Position numbers and translations under genes: made by a program
Notes under the pieces: generated by a model
Told to the model about the DNA's origin: nothing
The model's database searches: none
Seen by the model: only the letters and a program-made list of their open reading frames with translations
Origin: Epiperipatus broadwayi
Lineage: Eukaryota > Onychophora > Udeonychophora > Euonychophora > Peripatidae
DNA length: 64,000 nucleotides
Assembly (NCBI GenBank): GCA_028023455.1
Contig: JAQFVV010000042.1
Location: forward strand, 5,287,739 to 5,351,738
Direction of reading: 5' to 3'
Shown: piece by piece, positions 46,529 to 56,460 of the stretch
Numbering within the stretch: the first letter of the stretch is position 1
Layout: each line of letters begins with the position of its first letter

Positions 46529-47089
46529 TAAAAAAAGAAAAAGGAAGTAGGAGTGATGATGGGATAGAGAAAATGGTGGAGGAAAGAGGGAGAAAGTAGA
46601 GAATAAGGTAAATAGAAAATAAAAATACATATAAATTAATTTTATAAAAAGTAAGTAAATGAAAAAAGTAGGAATAAAATATGGATAAAAAAGGGATTAA
46701 GGAATGAAATAAGATATTAAAAAAATTAAGATAATATGTAGAAATAAGTGAAATGAAAAATAAGTTAATATAAGAATGATTTCATAAATATTACATTGAA
46801 TTTCTAAAATTATGGCAAAGGTAAAAGTTGAATAATTATAATAATTAAAAATAAAAATATATAAGAAAAATAAAGAATAAAATAGAATAAAAAAGTTAAA
46901 AGTTATAGAATAGTAAGTTTAATGAATAATGTTATGTTAATAATTAAGTTGATAAAATTGTAAGATTATAATAGATATTTTGTTTTAAAGTGTAAGAAGA
47001 GTGAAATGTCATTATTATATGTTATATATAAAAAAGCAAAAATAAAGAAGGAAAGAGGATGAGAAAGTATTGAAGATTATATCACTTTA

Positions 47090-48400
47090 TTTTAATTAAC
47101 CCTCTATTTACTGATTGCATAATCAACTCTGCTGGAGCCAACTTGAACAGCTATAGAAGCTTTTCTAGACTTCAGATTCCAATTAGATTCTTTTATTATA
47201 TAATTTTAATTCTAATTTCCAAGAGATTGAACCAGTTACGGTGGACTTAAATCTCTTGACACTATATACAGAGGTAAATTCTGTATTCTCTTTTTTATGG
47301 GCATTGTTACAATACTTTTTATACCAATCCAGTTTCTATTCACATCTGTTGCCACTAGAACCATTTTATTCATTGGCACATGGTTTTTACATTTTTTTGT
47401 GATAATTATTAAATTACTATGTGATCTGTATCACTGTCTATTTCCATTTTGATGTTTTTGTTCACAAATTTTCACATACAATAAATTACAATTTTCATTA
47501 CTGTCATTTATCTTTTTAACATTAGTTTTACTTCTACAGGCTCTTCCTCTCAATTTACATTCCAAACACAATTGTCGTTTTTAAACCATTAAGCATCACA
47601 TGATCACTCTGTATGGAGAGTTTTGCTTTGTTTATAAATAATTAATTGTCTTTTTTCTTTTTTTGATAAACTTGAAAATAAATGTTCTTTGAGACTACAA
47701 GTATGACATTCTTCATTTTTAAATTTACACACCATTTTAATGTATCCCTTAGCACTGCAACAATATACTCATCCAAACACATTCAGTTGATAGTCTGTGC
47801 TTATACTCTATTTACTGTTGCTTCTTAAGTTTAGTCAGATTTTTAAATTCTGCCACACTTTCTAGGATGGCCTCGTAAGATCTTTCTTTTGCAATATACA
47901 TTAATGTAGATTCACTAAGTAATATTTGTCTGAGCTTACTGTTATGTATATCTCAGCAATTTATCTAGAAGAATGTCTTCATATTCATTTTTGAAGTAAC
48001 ATTCTTTTTCATACTAACACAATCCCATGTTATACTCTTGTATGTTTTTGTGTGATGACTGGAGTCTATTTCTGAAGTGTAGACACATTATATATCTTGA
48101 TGTAATTGGTTTTAAGTGTATGTTTAATTTCTCAACCAATTCTTTATATGAGAAATCCTCTGGCTTTTTAGATCACAAAGATGGTTGGCTATTTGCAGTA
48201 TATCTTGGCCTGCCATTCTCATCAAGGTTGGAAATTTGTTACCCACTGTATTGTTAATCATTGTATGTCTTTCAAAATGGGCAACATATGTTTACCATTA
48301 CTCTGCATTGTTCATATTAACCTGAGTTATAAAGCTATTTTGTAGTGCTATATTACTTTTCATCATTAATTTCACACTAAGCTGCTATAATCCAATGTTG
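47090..48400 (-). pseudogene. Ty3/gypsy gag and protease relic
   Basis: Minus strand, in order: a capsid segment (PEDFSYKELVEKLNIHLKP, near 48170-48110), FRNRLQSSHKNIQEYN near 48070-48025, and EDILLDKLL near 47975. Then come RQILLSESTLMYIAKE near 47935-47885 and a zinc-knuckle-like CKFKNEECHTCSLKEH near 47735-47685. A protease-like remnant has MEIDSDTDHIV (active-site D-S/T-G decayed to DSD) near 47450-47420, and LPLYIVSRDLSP near 47275-47245. Frames shift often. Reverse transcriptase and integrase are missing; the Penelope pair occupies the position where they would be. A fragment of hammerhead family alpha (near 47592-47625) interrupts it. Confidence 0.65.
47588..47630. repeat. short fragment of hammerhead family alpha end
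   Basis: AAGCATCACATGATCACTCT and GTATGGAGAGTTTTGCTTTG match the two ends of family alpha copies (compare 60085-60100 and 60282-60302). They are directly joined here, as if the entire interior was lost. Confidence 0.5.
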
Positions 48401-48649
48401 TTTTGAAAACTGTGAATTGCTTCAATCTGCTACTTTTTGTATTTTTTCAACTGTCAATTTGCACCATTCTGCACAGGGCATATATTGACATCGACCAGCT
48501 GTATATGCACTAATAATTTTTTATGAAATAAAGTACATGGGTTAAAGAATAAACTAACAACTATTTTATTACTTTATAAATATAAAATAGTAAATAATAT
48601 ATTTTAAGTACTTCAACTAGCTTGCCTACTAGTTATTTTATAATAAACA

Positions 48650-49005
48650 CACATGTAGATGAAGTTATAGAATTTTCTTACATTCTGTCATCACTGTACT
48701 AAACTGTACAGTTCAATGCACTATTTTTTGTGTGCACTGTTCTTCACATTACTGCACATGCTGCTGTCCAAATATTATACTTTGCAGTAATGCACTGTCA
48801 CATACACACATAGCTAATTTTAGTATATATGTTAGTTTCACTTAATTGCATAATCAGTCCAAATTTGCATACTTTTGCAAATTAGTATGCTTTTATTAAT
48901 TTGCATATTGACATAACTTAATTTTCAAGAATGTAGTTTATTTACTACTTATCCAACCAACATATATATATACACACAAAAGATTTTAACAAATTTACAC
49001 ACACA
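48650..49005. repeat. possible LTR copy (left partner at 41030)
   Basis: Direct repeat of 41030-41385 with the same order of landmarks (GTAGATGAAGTTATAGAATT, TTACATTCTGTCATCACTG, GACATAACTTAATTTTC). It lies just upstream of the gag relic in that relic's own orientation, the position of a 5' LTR. The call as LTR is an inference; it could be another dispersed repeat. Confidence 0.45.
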
Positions 49006-49470
49006 TACACATGACACTTCTGTACAAACACCATGAATCTATTTCAGACTCAAGTGATTTGGAAATAGCTTTATGTTAATAATACTTATCATAATTGGGT
49101 AATGTTTTCAAATATATATTTTTATCTAAAATGAGACTACAAACATGAATAAATTAAAATGCCACCCAAACATATTTTAACACTAGATATTCTGTGTATC
49201 AAGATTAATGGTTAATAAAACCAATCATGTTAACCTCTAAAAATTGCAAAAGCTCCTGATAAACAATCTCTAAGCAGTAGATGAAGTCGTTCCAGAATCC
49301 CTTAACCAAATTCTTATTTGAAAATCCATCAGAAATTAATTGCACAAAATTTATTTTATACTATAATATAAATACAATTAAGGGGACTTGAACACAGATC
49401 TTCAACTTCCTTTTTGTTATCCACTCTATCTCATACAACACAATGCACATGACCACATGCATATGAAAAT

Positions 49471-49538
49471 ATAAATAATCTCCAATATAAATATTTTGTG
49501 CTAAACCAGCACTCATCAGCTGGTCCAGATCATCATCT
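49471..49538 (-). ncRNA. hammerhead ribozyme motif, family beta, unit 1
   Basis: Minus strand: an outer stem I (GATGATCT with AGATTATT) and inner stem CCAG/TTGG separated by an internal loop, the core CTGATGA, and stem II GTGCT/AGCAC. The next box is AAAAT where GAAAT is expected. The change is what CpG decay of CACGAAAT would give. Cleavage activity is doubtful. Confidence 0.65.
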
Positions 49539-49934
49539 CCCACACATTTATATAATCAGTCATCAGTTTATATTAAGAAAGCAAATATTCAAACTTTAAT
49601 GAACAGGCTTCAATCTACTCTAACTCTTCAGCCATCCATACCATTGAAAATCTGATGATGGAACCCTGAAATCTTTTGTTGATGCCAATTTTATTGTCAT
49701 GACCATGTTAACCTTAAGTCACTCTGAACCCTCATATATAGGACATCATCCACTTAAATACACAGAAGAGGGATGAGCAGGATACAGGCTGAATCTATAA
49801 TATTTCAATGCAAGCATGATTCATATACTTGGAGTTTAGATGTAATTTTAGGGGACTTGAATGCAGACCTTCAAGCTCCCTTCAACTATCCACTCTATCT
49901 TTTACAACTGATACACATGACCACAGTGAAAAAG

Positions 49935-50001
49935 ATAAATAATCTCCAATATATGTATTTCAAGCTGTTCCAGCACTCATCAGTTGGTCCAGATTATCAT
50001 C
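49935..50001 (-). ncRNA. hammerhead ribozyme motif, family beta, unit 2
   Basis: Minus strand: stem I GATAATCT with AGATTATT plus inner CCAA/TTGG, CTGATGA, stem II GCTG/CAGC with a GAA loop, intact GAAAT, and cleavage triplet ATA before TTGG. The base pair closing stem II next to the core is mismatched. Of the three copies in this cluster this keeps both catalytic boxes. Confidence 0.65.
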
Positions 50002-50036
50002 TCACAACTGAGCACTGATTATATATGTGGGTGGGG

Positions 50037-50098
50037 GGTGATCTTGACCAACTGATGAGGGCTGGTTCAGCACAAAATATGGATATTGGAGATTGTTT
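50037..50098 (+). ncRNA. hammerhead ribozyme motif, family beta, inverted unit
   Basis: Plus strand: GATCTTGACCAA then CTGATGA, a stem II from GGCTGG/CAGCAC, CAAAATAT in place of CGAAATAT, then GATATTGGAGATT closing stem I. The G12 position is lost, so it is probably inactive. Confidence 0.6.
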
Positions 50099-50245
50099 AT
50101 CTTTTTTACATATGCATGGTCATGTGCATTGGTTTTGAGATAGAGTGAATGGTTGTATGAGATAGAGTGGATAGCTTGAAAGTCTGTGTTCAAATCCCCT
50201 GTAATTACATCTAAACTCCAAGTATACAAATCATGCTTGTATTGA

Positions 50246-51004
50246 AATTCTCATTCATCTACTATGATCAATCCACTGCAGAATCCAGGTTTCTCTAAAT
50301 TTAGTCCACAGTATTTATCCATAGTATATTAAATTTTATAAAACTTTGTTTTATGCTTAGGAAATGTTTTAAAAATGTTATTAATAAATGCGCTTATGTA
50401 TGCCAGCTGAAGATGGAAATATGCCTGCTGCCATATCATAAAATTTATTAACTTTACTAATGTTAATATTTTTATTATTTGTTTATTTATATTTTCGTTT
50501 GGATAGCATATAACTGAAATAGTGTACATTGATATAGTGCACACCGCTGTCTCACTGTATATTAACCGAAAGCATGAAAATAATGTTTAGCAATAAAAAT
50601 AATTCATTTTAGCAAAGAAATATAACTGAATATATAGTTAAAAGTGTATTAAATGAAAACATGAAAATAATATATTCAAATATTTTTTTCAGTTGATTAA
50701 TGTATGTAATTGTAAGATTAACTATTTGTGAGATCATGTGATGTTCAAACACTGAAGTTATAGATTTTTATCACAACATTTTAATTCAATTGATGAATTG
50801 ATTTTTTTTTCCAGCTAAGAATAAGAGTTCATCACTATCATTGCCGTAGGCAAAGCGGTTGTTTAATGAGTGGCATGCAATGAATTATGAATTCGTACAT
50901 TATTAATAGTAAATAAATAATAAACTTGAGACTCAAATTTTAGTTATCTTTTTCGTTTAATATAGACAAGCAATTTATTACACTATTTATTTATTTATTT
51001 TTTC
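50246..51004. other. AT-rich stretch with a dispersed repeat fragment
   Basis: The segment 50430-50530 (CATATCATAAAATTTATTAA, ATTTTTATTATTTGTTTATT, TTGGATA) matches 60315-60420. The rest is AT-rich without a gene. Confidence 0.4.
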
Positions 51005-51092
51005 TCATGTGTCACAGCATCAGCCGGGAAGCGAACCCGCCAACACGAGACAACCGCTTGTAAAGCAGCTGCCGCTGACTTCTGTATGCATT
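51005..51092 (-). mobile_element. tRNA-derived SINE-like copy, truncated
   Basis: The minus strand carries GGGTTCGCTTCCCGGCTG, a clear B box and T-arm like those of the SINEs at 9.9 and 15 kb, followed by ATGCTGTGACACATGAG and a T-rich (A-rich on the minus strand) tail region. The A-box half is missing or diverged (AAGTCAGCGGCAGCTGC), so it is 5' truncated or a different subfamily. No clear target duplication. Confidence 0.65.
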
Positions 51093-51199
51093 TTACATAT
51101 TGCAATAAAAACAAATGTAAAAAGACAAACATCAGTGCTTCTATAGCATTATCTATTTTATTTATTATCAATAAAATAAATTTATGATTTATTACATGT

Positions 51200-52505
51200 C
51201 AAATATTGATATATTTATTTTTTTATACAGCACAATGTTGATTGTAATATATTCGGAAGTAAACCAATCTTTACAAATGCGCTGTTTTAATATAAATTGA
51301 CAAACACTCATCCATAATGCAAAGCTTTTAAAGAATAATTGAATTTAAAGATGAATTCATTTGTCCTTCAAGCTTATCTATACGTAAGCCAATCCTTGCT
51401 TACTATTAATTATTCAGATCTTGAGTATATTATATGCCTGATTTATTAAACAATTTTCAAATGTAATTCAAATATTAGAGGGGCGAATTTAATGCATAAT
51501 AATTTAGAATCTAAATACATTGATAAATATTTATTTTTTATACAGCACAGTATTTATTGTAATATATTCTGAAGCAAACCAATCTTAATCACTTGAGCTG
51601 TTTTAATATAAACTGACACCCGCTCATCTGTAAGCAAAAATTTTAAAGAACAAGTGAATTCACTTGTCCTTCAAACTTATCTATGTATAAGTCAGCCCCT
51701 AGCTACCATGCATTCTTTAGAGCTTGAGTTTATTATATGCCTGATTTATTAAATGATGTTCAAATTGTACAAAAGTAATTGAAATGTATAAACTAAATAT
51801 CAATGTATTTAAATTATAAATTATTATGTTTTATATAGAGCTCGCAAAATAATCTTTTAACAAGCTTTGAGAAATATCCTCAACCCCAGACCGGTTTCTG
51901 CTTCTGGCATCATCAGTGAGGTGCCAGAATATTAAGCATTAGATTAAAAATACTAGGACAAGCCTAGCTCTTTATCTAATGTATAACCATTGAGTAGAAA
52001 ATCTGAAATTGTCAGACATCCATATGTCTTCCAATCCAGCTATCTAACTCAAATAGCCATATGGGACTGAACTAAGTTCAGCTACACCAAATCAAGTCTG
52101 ATATAACATTTGTAAATACAAGCTTATTAAGTTAGTCATGTGACATCTGACTTGATTTTTTTGTCATTATAAATTATTGTACATTAATTTCAGGTGATTA
52201 AAAATGAGATAATTTCTCTTTCCTGTAATATTTGAATTAGCTTTGTACAATTTGAACATTGTTTAATAAATTGGTCATATAATAGAGTCAAGCCTTGAAT
52301 AATGCATGGTAAGCAAGGGTCTTGGCTTATATATAAATAAGCATGGAGGACAAGTGAATTTACCTTTGAATTCTTTAAAATCCTTGTTTACAAGCGAGCA
52401 CATGTCCATTTATATTAAAACAGTGCAGGTGTGAGGATTCGTTTACTTCCAAATATATTACATATCATAGCATCACTTATTTAATACAGGGGTAGAATAG
52501 TAGAC
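51200..52505. mobile_element. hammerhead repeat family gamma, two direct units plus one inverted unit
   Basis: Units at about 51203-51520 and 51521-51830 are direct repeats (period about 315 bp), sharing TTTTTTATACAGCACA, CTGTTTTAATATAAA, TTGTCCTTCAA.CTTATCTAT and ATATGCCTGATTTATTAAA. The same sequence returns inverted at about 52190-52505 (TTTATATTAAAACAGTGC, AAGCATGGAGGACAAGTGAAT). Between them lies a unique centre (51840-52170) that carries an intact hammerhead. No protein is encoded. The architecture parallels families alpha and beta. Confidence 0.7.
51871..51934 (-). ncRNA. hammerhead ribozyme, family gamma, core intact
   Basis: Minus strand. Outer stem I AATATTC pairs with GGATATT, and inner stem I CCTCA pairs with TGGGG, with an internal loop between. 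The core is CTGATGA (51910-51916). Stem II TGC/GCA has a CAGAA loop and GAAAC follows (51894-51898). A two-base-pair stem III leads to the cleavage triplet GTC, with the cut predicted between 51889 and 51888. All conserved core nucleotides of the hammerhead are present. The very short stem III is characteristic of type I hammerheads in animal retroelements. I predict self-cleavage if transcribed. Confidence 0.82.
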
Positions 52506-52509
52506 CTAA

Positions 52510-53325
52510 ATTCTCACCTGAATAAAGTAAAAAACAAATTTTCAATTTTATCATTTGAATAGATTGTTGTTAATAATCTTTCCTCTGTGTTTCAACATCA
52601 TATGATATACCAAGATGTTAACATACAATTATGTATATTACTCAGCTGAAAAAAACATTAAATACATTATTTATACATTTTTATTTAATATACTTCTTAT
52701 CCATAAATCCATATATATATATATTTTACTCCTCAATTAGTTTTTTGTTTGGTCATTGGTAAGTATTATGCAGCCCTATCTGGTGGGTATGTCACATAGC
52801 ATGGAAAAAAGTTTGAAGCGGGCATTGGAATTTGGCACGTTCATTTCTTTTGAGCCTCAAAAAGGAACCAAAGAAATTTTATTTCAAAGAACTGCAGATT
52901 TCTTTTTGCAATTATAGTATATTATATAATAAATTTATTTAAATGCACATTAATTACATAAGTAAAATTTACCAAGGGTGTACCTTAGCATTTTCATGCA
53001 CATATTCTTAAGGTTTACAGCCTTAGTAAATATATAATGTGATTTTTTTGTTTACTTTTCAGAGATGTGATTTTATGCCATCCGTATAATAATATTGATT
53101 ATGTTTCCTTACTGTTATTATTTTATTGAAGTAGAAGGTTGTTTTTTGAAATTATATGTATGGTGGGAAAATATACAATAAATGTAGCATGAATAATAAT
53201 CTGCCACTTTATTATTCATTTGTTTAGTGACTATTATTAACATATGAAACTAAAGAAATCATTATTTCCTTCTCATTCTCTATTTTTTATGTTACTGTCT
53301 TCCATCACTTAGGTTAGTACATGGT
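52510..53325. other. AT-rich stretch without recognised genes
   Basis: No supported coding region. A GC-richer patch near 52770-52870 (GGTGGGTATGTCACATAGC, GAAGCGGGCATTGG) matches nothing I recognise. Confidence 0.4.
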
Positions 53326-53329
53326 TCAT

Positions 53330-53945
53330 TTGTCATGAGCTCTCATGTTGTCATTTCTGTGCACTAACCATGATCTGCAAAATGATTCAAAGAGCATGAA
53401 TTAATTATTAGAAGAGAAAAAATTATGTATCTGAAGTATCAGATCGTATATGGATCAATGAACCATGGGTTCCATTGGGAAAAGGCCAAGATAATGAATA
53501 GAAAGGAAAAAGTATAAAGAAAAAAATTGAAAGAAACTGCTCACATGGCAATGATAAATACACCATAAGTTAACATGGTGAGGTAATTCATAATGTTTGG
53601 AAACAAGAAAAGAAATCAGGAATTTCTCATGACTGTTGCTTTTGATAGATTAGCCTAGTTAGTAAGAGCATCACCTTAAATTCGATACTCATGAATATAA
53701 AGATTCCAGTTTTATTCCTATGTGAATACTATCATGGTCAGACCAGCAATGCCTGAAAAAGAAAGATTACCATTCAAAATGTTATATACTAACCTACAAA
53801 CTTTTTACTAACTGTTAAAAGTATTTAAATATGTTTTTCTTAAGATATTTAACAATTAATATTAGATAATGGAAAGAATCTAATGTATAATTATAAGTAA
53901 AATATCATCATTATAAACTTTCAGACAAATACATAAACACATATC
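53330..53945 (+). pseudogene. Penelope-like element family A, GIY-YIG 3' fragment (plus)
   Basis: The plus strand, in shifting frames, gives VSEVSDRIWINEP near 53425-53465, WEKAKI near 53479, KLKETAHMAMINTP near 53525-53567 and a short C-terminal tail. These match the end of the GIY-YIG region at 38.7 and 37.7 kb. It is followed at 53630-53760 by the tRNA-like segment (GATTAGCCTAGTTAGTAAGA, CACCTTAAATTCGATACTC, CCAGTTTTATTCC). The 3' UTR ends near 53930 in ATCATCATTATAAACTTTCA, the same end as the other copies. 5' truncated, inactive. Confidence 0.68.
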
Positions 53946-54406
53946 TATTTTTTAATTGAATGCATAGAAATTCTCATTTTAATTTTTGTTCCCCTTGGGT
54001 TTCCCAATTATTTATTTTTTATCTGATTTAGTTTTTTGAAGCTTAGAATCACAATGATCATTACGAGTTATGTCAATAATGATGATGTATGTAAATATTT
54101 AAAATGTCTTAATTATACTCTGACTTACCTAAAGTTTTTAGTGGGGGGATGGGTGTAAAAAGAAAAACATTTTTTTTTAAATTAAATTTATAAAAAATTA
54201 AATTTTCTAAAAACTATTTCATAATTTTGAAGAGAAAATTAACTGTATTTTTAAAAAATATTTCACAAATTGAAAATATTTAAAATTATCAATTCTGACA
54301 AAAAGAAAATCTTTCTTTTTCTATAAATGAAAATTAAGTATACACACACAAAAAGTACCTGTAACCATGGCTTTATTTTTTTAAGTAGTACTTACGGCTT
54401 CTAGAT
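53946..54406. other. AT-rich spacer
   Basis: No gene or repeat boundary supported. Confidence 0.4.
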
Positions 54407-54430
54407 ATGAGCATGTTTAATTTGTCCTTT

Positions 54431-54628
54431 TTGGTTTGCAGTAATTCCAGGTTAAAAAGTAACAATTTTTATCCATTGGGTTTTCTTATTGAATTTCCAA
54501 GTGAGACTAACACAGACACACTCATGCTATTGGTTGAAGACAGGTTGCAGATTACCTTAGGGGATAAATTTTTCTCCTACATTTTTATTCCAGTGAAGGC
54601 AGATTACATAGAGGAAAATGATGGCTAG
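54431..54628 (+). CDS. possible exon or relic ORF of unknown function
   Basis: A plus-strand open frame ending in TAG after IEENDG. It is less AT-biased than its surroundings, with a credible splice acceptor (TTTGGTTTGCAG) ending at about 54441. The encoded stretch (FPSETNTDTLMLLVEDRL, ITLGDKFFSYIFIPV) looks like ordinary protein rather than low complexity, but I recognise no family. It may be a host exon or a fragment of an unrecognised transposon. No start, donor or partner exon is certain; the next candidate lies at 54828. Confidence 0.2.
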   Translation: MVCSNSRLKSNNFYPLGFLIEFPSETNTDTLMLLVEDRLQITLGDKFFSYIFIPVKADYIEENDG

Positions 54629-54827
54629 CTTTTAGCTGAATTTAGCCCATAGTTTTCAATGTACAAACTACTTTATGATTAAACTTATAGTGTGCTACAA
54701 TATTGGTTAAAACTTCTGCTTTTTATGCAATAACTCGGTAAAGACTTCTGCTTCTTTATCATTTGGATTCAGACTCGACAGCTCTTTCTTCAACAACTAA
54801 GTTAGGAATAATTTCTGTCTTTTTCAG

Positions 54828-54866
54828 CAGATGGATTAAGACTTGACTATTCTCTTCAACAACAAG
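54828..54866 (+). CDS. possible 39-nt microexon with strong splice sites
   Basis: It is preceded by a pyrimidine-rich acceptor ending TTTTTCAG (54820-54827) and followed by a consensus donor, AAG/GTAAGA (54864-54872). In one frame it encodes DGLRLDYSLQQQ. A diverged copy of the same segment lies 69 bp upstream (54764-54802, FRLDSSFFNN in its frame) with a degraded donor GTTAGG, suggesting local duplication of an exon with its intron edges. Short matches like this arise by chance, so confidence is low. Confidence 0.2.
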
Positions 54867-54872
54867 GTAAGA

Positions 54873-55850
54873 AATAATTTCTTATTACCAGATACTTGGG
54901 TCTTCTCATTTATCCATACTCCCATTATATTTTTCTAGAACAATCTTGCCTACAAGCCAATCATAATCTGTCTACTGAAAATTTTTATAACAACTAATTA
55001 GGTAAATTTTTACAAATACAATTGTTCTGTTATTTCCTTCCTTAATCATAGACATGGAAAAACAAGTCAAGAACTTGAATTAACATAATGAAATTTTTGG
55101 CATTTCTTTCTAATAAAACAATTTTTCTTGCAAAAAAGAAAACAAGATAATCAGTTATTTGCACTGATTTGATTTTTTGCATTAGAGAGATAAAGAGAAA
55201 AAAACAGCTCTAATTAAAAATAAAATTTACAAAACTATTAAAAACTTATTTTGTTTGTTTTTTTCTGTTTAAAATTACTCTTAAATATAAAACTTTATTT
55301 CTCTTAAAATGTTAAAATTAATATTTATTAAATAATTCACAAAAACGAGGAAATTATTTTGTTCTATTAATACATTTTCATAGTTTAATTAAATCTACTA
55401 ATTAATTATAATTACTGAAGAGAGAATGAATTAAAGACTTGTTTACATTCTTTTACAATTCGCTCTCTCTTCTCTGATCATTTATAACTCTGATTAAAAT
55501 ATTCCCATATTAAAATCATATTATTTAATAAATTTAATGCTTGAGAATTCTCATGCTATCATATTGGGAGATAAAATATTTAGTTAAATAAAGAACCATT
55601 ATAAAAATATGTATGGGAAAATTAAATATTATTTTCCCCATTAATTAAATAATTCTGTACTTATTTCTGAGGAACATGCTATCTAATTATTTTTTAGCGC
55701 ATCTATGGAGTCAACTGGTTACAATATATATATATGATTTATTATTATCCATAGTTTAAAGCATCAGAATAAAGGCTTACAATCAAATGGCTACTCATAT
55801 AAAGTAACACTACTGCATCATATTTTTCCATGATTACAATTACTGATACT
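54873..55850. other. AT-rich stretch without recognised genes
   Basis: No supported coding region. The sequence AGTCAACTGGTTACAATATA near 55710 also occurs as AGCCAACTGGTTACAATATA near 41034, a short dispersed match of unknown origin. Confidence 0.4.
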
Positions 55851-56460
55851 AAAACTATTTCTTTGCTTAAATAAGCTATCTAGAAGGAATGATGTAAGCC
55901 TGATTTTTGCAAGACAGGCTATTTTTAGACTTTTTTTCTAAATACTCACATCTTAAAAAAAAGTTGAAAATTCCAAGCATAGAATTATTTACTAACTGAA
56001 ACTCCTATTCCAAATCCAGCTTCTCGGTGATTTATTATTGTCAAAAAGATCATAATTAAGAATCTAACATATCAAACCTATCCTCAGCATTAATCTCAAT
56101 ATATATTTTACAATAAAGGAAATAAAAAAGATTGAAGTCAGAACAGCAGACCGTGTACTTAAAGATGGTTGCATAAATACAAAATCTCATTATCACATTT
56201 GGTGCAGAGATGATCAATGGCACATCAACTTCTTGATCATCATCTCTATATAAATTTAACTGAAGATAGTAAAGTAAAAAAAGTAGAAAATGGAAAAAGG
56301 GACATAGAGAGGTACCTAGCCTTTGATGAATCAACAAAATTTCTTACCAAACAGCAAGAGAAACTCTTGGTTGGCCATTAACACTTATAAATGAAAGCCA
56401 TTCCATTATCCTTTAACTATGGATCCATTAGTACCTAAAGCTCAACATCTGATACTATTA
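55850..56460. repeat. dispersed repeat C, copy 2
   Basis: Counterpart of 4860-5500 in the same orientation. Shared landmarks are AAGACAGGCTATTTTTAGA near 55910 (compare AAGACAGGCCATTTTTTAGA at 4920), ACTCCTATTCCAAATCCAG near 56000, and the GCCTTTGATGAATCAACA and GCCATTCCATTATCC blocks near 56320-56410. Non-coding, of unknown class. Confidence 0.55.

Larger units (their letters stand above)
43790..47035 (+). mobile_element. Penelope-like element family B, right arm of an inverted pair
   Basis: This arm mirrors 41505-43740. It is interrupted at about 45345-46528 by an unrelated repeat-built insertion; the Penelope homology then resumes at 46529 (AAAAAAGAAAAAGGAAGTAGG, matching the complement of 42070-42090) and runs to about 47035. 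It lacks about 100 bp near the outer end, including the hammerhead-like motif of the left arm. Confidence 0.83.
49360..50245. mobile_element. hammerhead repeat family beta, two tandem units plus one inverted unit
   Basis: Two minus-strand units carry hammerheads whose CTGATGA boxes lie 464 bp apart (49513-49519 and 49977-49983). Immediately right of the second, the sequence turns over into a plus-strand unit (hammerhead at 50037-50098), giving a palindrome with arms of about 220 bp centred near 50020. Each unit also has a polymerase III B-box match: GTTCAAGTCCCC (minus, 49382-49393), a degraded one at 49851-49862, and GTTCAAATCCCC (plus, 50188-50199). GATAGAGTGGATA lies just upstream of the B box. 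Non-coding, SINE-like. Confidence 0.75.

Noticed and set aside
49360-52505. CRISPR array
   Set aside because: Repeat units are hundreds of bases long, diverged and partly inverted; nothing fits short regular repeats with unique spacers, and the DNA is from an animal.
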